A stretch of DNA of 64,000 bases from Erinaceus europaeus (taxonomy: Eukaryota > Chordata > Mammalia > Eulipotyphla > Erinaceidae). Numbering within the stretch: position 1 is the first letter of the stretch; every line of letters begins with the position of its first letter. A model generated the notes under the pieces. That model searched no databases. It was not told the DNA's origin and was given only the letters and a program-made list of their open reading frames with translations. The position numbers were made by a program, and so were the translations under genes. Shown here one piece after another: positions 58,732-64,000 of this stretch. The stretch is from the NCBI RefSeq assembly GCF_950295315.1, contig NC_080179.1:76877303-76941302 (forward strand). Direction: 5' to 3'.

Positions 58732-59090
58732 CTAAAACCAAAACACAGTGTTACTGCACCACAAAATATAAGGAACCTATAATAAAATAAAACAACCTCC
58801 CCCACTGTAGGTGCACACTTCAGGCCCTATATTCTTTGATTTGTGAGCTGTCTCTTTCACAGGTCAGGAAGAAAGTTATACCCTAGAGTTTGTGGATAAA
58901 AGCAATAATTCCAGTACAAAATAATGATGTTTAGGTCTGTTGAAGAAAGTCTACGGATAAGCTCTGGTGTTTAAATAACACTGCAGTTTTAGCAGCCACT
59001 CCATTTTTCTGTTTCAAATTTGAGGTTAGATCTATTTGAGGGACTGATAGCACGTAATACCCCAAATTACAGCTTACGCTCATCCATTTG

Positions 59091-59092
<2 letters not shown>
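58732..59092. other. Intron upstream of exon 1
   Basis: Nothing classifiable was seen. Confidence 0.4.

Positions 59093-59141
<49 letters not shown>
59093..59141. repeat. (GT)n microsatellite
   Basis: About 24 uninterrupted GT dinucleotides. Confidence 0.97.
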
Positions 59142-59142
<1 letters not shown>

Positions 59143-59274
59143 AGCTTCCATTTTCTGTTCTCTTAAAATTATTCTCTCCACCCCCCATACTCCCCCACTA
59201 CAAAATCCATTATGGTAGACCCATTAATCAGAACGCTAGAATTACCAAAAAGATTTATATCTTATTTTTTTCCT

Positions 59275-59815
59275 TTTCTTTTGTTTTTTTCGTTTGTGAT
59301 TTAATACTGGTTTACAAAATTACAAGGTAACAGGGGCACAACGTTGCACCATTCCCACCACCAGAGTTCTGGCTCCCCAAGCCCTCTACTGTAATGTACA
59401 GCCTTCTCCCAAGGTAGCAGATATGGGTAACTATTATGTCAACAACTATCTGTCTATATTTGCCCATTTTTTCAGCTCCCATCTTCTCTTCCTTTCCAAG
59501 TCACACCAACACCTATTATTACATCCAAATGTCCCTCCCTTTTATCTCCTCTCTTTCCAGTTCCATCAGGAAGTGTTCAGAGCACTGTGGACATCTTAAC
59601 CCATCATTTCTCCTCTACTAGGAGGATGGTTAAAAAAAAAATCTTTTTTTGGGTGCAGAAGGTAGGAGTTCTGACTTCTGTAATTTCTTCTCTGCTGGAC
59701 ATGACCAGTGACAGGTTGACTCACACCCCCAGTCTGTCTATTTTTCCCTAGTGGGGTAGGGTTCTGGAAACCACAGTTCCAAGACACACTGATGGGGTCA
59801 ACTGCCTAGAAAACA
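59275..59815 (-). mobile_element. Erinaceid L1/HAL1 3' UTR
   Basis: The plus strand reads ACTGGTTTACAAAATTACAA, GTTGCACCATTCCCACCACC, CTCCTCTACTAGGAGGATGG, CAGTGACAGGTTGACTCACA and TTTTTCCCTAGTGGGGTAGG, the reverse of the UTR at 54.1-54.8 kb. Confidence 0.8.
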
Positions 59816-60210
59816 ATTTGTATCTTCCATCATAAAAGCTCAAAGACCAAGCTCTTACTGCTGTGGAATATACATTCTGCTTATATATTCAGGTTCAAAC
59901 CTAGCACCATTTTATAAACATTCTAAAATAGATTAAAATCAAAAGGAATACATAACAGTGGATACGGATTATTAGTGTAATAATTCTACACGTGGACGAA
60001 GGGGAAGAGGCTGTGCTGGTCATTTAGAGGAAGTGTGATAAGAATTAAAGTTAGTGTACAGTTTGGAAAGAGGATAAAGCTTAACTGGCGAAAGAGAAAA
60101 AGATCCACAGTCCAGTTAATGGTTGTAATTAACCTAAGAAGAGACTTCAAAAATATTTTCTTTAATCTGAAAGCTTCAACCACATAACATAGTGTTCCTG
60201 CCTTTCCTTC
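59816..60210. other. Intron without recognisable feature
   Basis: Nothing classifiable was seen. Confidence 0.4.
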
Positions 60211-60212
60211 CT

Positions 60213-60508
60213 TTTTTCTTAATATTTATTTATTTATTTATTTTTTGTTGCCCTTGTTGTTTTTATTATTGTTGTACTTATTATTGCTGTTGATGTTATC
60301 GTTGTTGGCTAGGACAGAGAGAAATGGAGAGAGGAGGGGAAGACAGAGAGGGGGAGAGAAAGACAGACACCTGCAGACCTGCTTCACCGCCTGGGAAGCG
60401 ACTCCCCTGCAGGTGGGGAGCCGGGGGCTCGAACCGGGATCTTTACACAGGTCCTTGAGCTTGGTGCCACCTGCGCTTAATCAGCTGCACTAACCGCCCA
60501 ACTCCCTC
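60213..60508 (-). mobile_element. SINE type A
   Basis: TTTTGTTGCCCTTGTTGTTT, GGCTAGGACAGAGAGAAATG, GGGGAGCCGGGGGCTCGAAC and ACTAACCGCCCAACTCC. Confidence 0.94.
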
Positions 60509-60594
60509 TCATTCCTTTTCTCTGTGTTGACACAATGGGCATCTTGACTAGAAACTAATTTTCTACAATTTAAACAATTTCCTCTGTGCAAGTC

Positions 60595-60862
60595 CTAGCT
60601 GTGTAATTTGGTGGGCAAAGTCAACGAAATCCAAAAGACTGACATGTGATTTCTTCTCTGCTGCTTAATTAACTTTCCCAGGGGAACAGAGAGTCATCTT
60701 TCTAAAACTCAGCTTCGTCACGTGTCAAATGGGATGGTGGTAGTAGTGATAACGTTGTAATTTCGAACATACAGGAAAGTCGTGAAGAGTAAATGAGATT
60801 TCACAACAAAATTTTTAGTACAGCCGCAGGCACATAGAACATTTAATGAATCTTGGAGGCTG
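60595..60862 (+). mobile_element. MIR (mammalian-wide interspersed repeat)
   Basis: TAACTTTCCCAGGGGAACAG, AAACTCAGCTTCGTCACGTG, TCAAATGGGATGGTGGTAGT, GAAGAGTAAATGAGATTTCA and AGGCACATAGAACATTTAAT follow the MIR core and tail in order. Confidence 0.75.
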
Positions 60863-61290
60863 AAGATAAAAACGTTCTGACCATCAGTGACACATACAGG
60901 AGACTGAGCATGTAACTTACATTGATTCTAATGTGAAACATTTTGAAGGGACATGTGGCTTTCTGCTGAATGTCTCTTTGCGCATGCATTTAGCTTCGTT
61001 CAGCTGTGCATCCCTTCTTTTTTTTTTCTTTTTTTCTTTCTTCAGTTAAACTGATTTGGACTCTCTGGGATCAATTAAAACGAAAACTGCCCCAAGGCTT
61101 GTAAGTCAGAGAGCGTAACAGCCCCTCCCTGGGGGCAGCCATATTGCTATTGTCTGTTAACTTTGAGGGAACCAATACAGGATCTTCATTTTTGAGGACC
61201 TTAAACCCTGGGCTGGGAGGGCTGGACAGTGAGGAGAGTACAGTGGACAGTCCTCCCCCCACTCTCCCCTTAGACCTATAATAAATACTA
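60863..61290. other. Intron without recognisable feature
   Basis: No exon was recognised. A poly-T lies at about 61018-61034. Confidence 0.35.
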
Positions 61291-61305
61291 TAAAAACCGT
61301 CATGG

Positions 61306-61610
61306 AGAGAGTCAGGCGGTAGCGGTAGCGCAGCGGGTTAAGTGCAGGTGGCGCAAAGCACAAGGACCGGCCTAAGGATCTGGGTTCGAGCCCCCGGCTC
61401 CCCACCTGCAGGGGAGTCGCTTCCCAGGCGGTGAAGCAGGTCTGCAGGTGTCTGTCTTTCTCTCCCCCTCTCTGTCTTCCCCTCACCTCTCCATTTCTCT
61501 CTGTCCTAGCCAACAACAACTACATCAGTCATAAGTACAACAATAAAAACAACAAAGACAACAAAAGGGAATAAATAATAAATAAATATTTATTTAAAAA
61601 ATTAAAAAAA
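61306..61610 (+). mobile_element. SINE type A with duplicated GGTAGC in the A box
   Basis: GTCAGGCGGTAGCGGTAGCG carries an extra 6 bp in the A-box region. The rest is standard: GGTTCGAGCCCCCGGCTCCC, GCGGTGAAGCAGGTCTGCAG. Flanks AACCGTCATGG and AACCCTCATGG mark the target duplication. Confidence 0.94.
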
Positions 61611-61624
61611 AACCCTCATGGTGT

Positions 61625-62180
61625 TTATCTGCCATTCTATGTATCTGTGTTCCTTTACTAAGGATACCTGCCTTCCCCCTTTGTAAAATACAATCTCTTA
61701 CATAGAAAACTCATAAATAAGTACAGACTTACATCACCCTGATTTGGTGTATAGCCAGAGCCCCACTCCTACTTCTTTGAAGTCTCTTTGGCAGCCTATG
61801 CTCCTAGGCAAGTTTCCCAATTCAAATTGCTTTCAAGCCAATGAACCTCCCCCCTTACTTATAACTGTGTCTTTGAGTGGTTTGGTTTTTTTTGTTTTTT
61901 GTTTTTTTTTTATGACAATAGTTTGCTAGTTTCTAGGAAAAAAAAAAAACTTGTCAAGGGCAATTTTTACAGATTCATGCAAGTAAACTGATTTCACAAT
62001 CTCAAGTTACACACTTACATTGTATATGCTAATCACAACTAAATTGCACACTATGATACACTAAGGACTGAAAAAGGTTTTAACTATCTATAACATAGGA
62101 AGTGTTGTGGATATGTGAAAGTTGAAACGTGATTTATTCATGTTCCATCTAAATTGGAGCAAAAGAGATTTCGTCTTTTC
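61625..62180. other. Intron without recognisable feature
   Basis: Contains T-rich (61883-61912) and A-rich (61938-61950) runs only. Confidence 0.4.
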
Positions 62181-62184
62181 TTAC

Positions 62185-62345
62185 AGCTGAGCCTTATTCT
62201 GTTCTGCACACATATCACAACTTCCTAACCCACTCACCGGGCACTGGGCGTCTGGCATGTTTCCAGACTTTGGCCTTGACAAAGAGTGCTGCTGCAGTTG
62301 AACAGAGACCTCTTTGGATTCGAGTTTTGTGTTCAGTTGATGCAA
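62185..62345 (-). mobile_element. Old L1 ORF2 3' fragment
   Basis: GAGCCTTATTCTGTTCTGCA, GGCATGTTTCCAGACTTTGG and AAGAGTGCTGCTGCAGTTGA match the ORF2 C-terminal region in reverse, much diverged. Confidence 0.5.
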
Positions 62346-63195
62346 ATATTACTTCACTTAGTCTAGCATTTCAAAGCAGAGGTTTTATGAAATAACTGAT
62401 CCATTCTGACATTATTTGGAAAGTCTCCTGTTGTTAATTTGCAGCAATTGATACCATACATAAATGTTTTAAGCTTTTAATCCTAGGAGACGCGACAAAT
62501 TAATTACCCAATTTATTATCTTAAAATTTTCTTAGTGAAATGAGGAAACTACTGCAAAATTTGATAATGCTGATTCATTAGTCACAACAGATAAAATTAG
62601 AGTCCATTAAATGTAAACCATCATTTTATATTCAGACTTGGTTTTTGAAGAAAACTGTGGTATTACAATGAATAAGCAGTGATTCGTACATGTAACTGAA
62701 GTCTCTTTACCATAGAATTCAAGAGACAACTAATTTGATGTGCTTTTATGCATTGTTAGAATAAATCAGTTTTTGTTAATAAGTTCAGCGTTTAAGAACG
62801 GTTGATATGCTTGAAGGAAGCTGTCAATGCCATGTAAAGAGAGAACAGCCAAGAAGAATGAATATCAACGATCACTTATAATTATAAACTAGACTTGTAA
62901 GTTAAAGTTGTATTATAGGAAAGCCAAAACATATAACATCACTGTTAGGGGTGAAATTCTGTGTGGGTATTTGGAATGTGAATTATTTAATTTAATATTT
63001 CCCAAAGTGATAATTTAGTCTTTTCTTCCAATGTCATTTAATGTCACTCCTTATTTTTTCTTTATTGACATTTATAACCTAAAGCACTATTTTAATGAAC
63101 TCTGATCTTTAAATTAAATGCATATTAAATTAAAACATGAAAAAGAAAGTTGGGGTGGATCTGGCTATTGTGATTAACTTTCTATAAGACATTAA
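62346..63195. other. Intron without recognisable feature
   Basis: AT-rich. Nothing classifiable was seen. Confidence 0.4.
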
Positions 63196-63199
63196 AAAT

Positions 63200-64000
63200 G
63201 CTAGGGGCAGAGCCAAGATGTCGACTTGGAGACAACACCTGGTGTGAGCTCTGTAAGGAGGCTGTTTTCAATCTGGGAAGTTCAGGTGAGGGTGAGAGTT
63301 CTGGGCCAGGGGTGGAGGAGAAGTGTGGGGGTGGGTCAGGGTGGCACCAATGAAGAGCCCTATAATTCATCCTTGGGCTGGCAAACAGAGGCCAAAAAGG
63401 ACAAAGGAAACAGGGATTCATTCAGCTGGGAGCCTTTGGTTTTTTTTATTATTATTATTATTTATGCTTGTCCCTTTTCCCTCCTCTCCAGGTTGACCAA
63501 AATTAGCTGTTGTTGCTTTTTCCATTAATAGGTGTGCTACCCATTGTGGGAAGAACTTGCTTCTCTCTCTCTTTTCTTTTTCTTTCCTCCTAGCTGGTCA
63601 GAAAAATCTATTTCCTTTAGCTTTTTTTCTTTTCTCTTTTTATTGCTATATTCACTAGCACTCATTTGTGAATTATCTTGTAGAAGTCTGACGTGGAGTG
63701 TACTCTTTCTACTCTCTCCTCCTCTATCTCCCTGTGTCTCTCTCTTTTCTCTTTTCCTTTCTCTCCCCAGTATGTCTAGAATTAATAGTTGACAGTTGAT
63801 TTTGGTAACTGTCTATTCTTTACTGTGGCTTATACTCACACAACACAACAACTGAAAGACAACAGGATAGAAAAACACAAACCACGCCAATAAAAAAAAA
63901 AATGGTTAAATTGAGAGCAAATAAAACTGCTACTGCAATGAATCAGGACAGGAACCAGAAAAAAAATCCAAGTAAACCAGAAGCAACTATAAATAAGAAA
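63200..64000 (+). mobile_element. L1 5' UTR and start of ORF1, running off the right edge
   Basis: Begins CTAGGGGCAGAGCCAAGATG, the typical mammalian L1 5' end, then GTCGACTTGGAGACAACACC. About 700 bp of 5' UTR with CT-rich blocks precede an ORF1 start. As the 5' end is present, the element may be full-length beyond the window. Confidence 0.8.
63902..64000 (+). CDS. L1 ORF1 N-terminus, cut by the window edge
   Basis: ATG at 63902 follows an A-rich leader. 33 codons are open to the edge, starting MVKLRANKTATAMNQDRNQK. It is lysine/asparagine-rich, as expected for the N-terminus of the L1 RNA-binding ORF1 protein. Whether the frame is intact further on cannot be seen. Confidence 0.65.
   Translation, partial: MVKLRANKTATAMNQDRNQKKNPSKPEATINKK

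Noticed and set aside
60880..60960. Possible further UNC13C exon upstream of exon 1
   Set aside because: A GTAAGT-like donor exists on the minus strand, but the adjacent frame does not resemble Munc13 and no matching acceptor was found.

Overview
The window is nuclear DNA from a placental mammal, very probably a hedgehog (Erinaceidae, Erinaceus-like). I infer this from dozens of tRNA-derived SINEs that I recognise from memory as the erinaceid families, together with L1/HAL1 elements that share an erinaceid-type 3' UTR. There are no prokaryotic genes, operons or CRISPR arrays.

One cellular gene is present. Eight consecutive coding exons of a Munc13-family synaptic vesicle priming factor lie on the minus strand between 58731 and 11540. 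Joined across good splice sites with matching phases they give 283 uninterrupted codons of the MUN region. The residues fit UNC13C (Munc13-3) better than UNC13A or UNC13B. The 5' exons lie beyond the right edge and the 3' exons beyond the left edge, so almost everything else is UNC13C intron.

Layout. 1-5683 is a 59-bp minisatellite of about 96 copies with higher-order structure, continuing off the left edge. 5.7-36 kb holds introns with five exons, many SINEs, an L1 ORF2 fragment, an L2, a HAL1-like element (15.65-17.5 kb), a solo LTR with a 6-bp target duplication (28.5-28.9 kb) and several VNTRs. 36-40 kb holds two exons and the most unusual object. This is a 5'-truncated Jockey-type non-LTR retrotransposon with a nearly intact 1.5-kb reverse transcriptase frame, inserted with an 11-bp target duplication into older L1 3' sequence. 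40-59 kb holds two exons, an 11.5-copy 107-bp VNTR and many SINEs. At 63.2 kb a plus-strand L1 5' UTR begins, and its ORF1 is open to the right edge.

The best candidate for something undescribed is the Jockey-type element. Such elements are not part of the normal mammalian repertoire. Its CpG-rich, almost undamaged frame suggests recent arrival, possibly by horizontal transfer. Repeat boundaries are read by eye and are approximate unless a target-site duplication fixes them.
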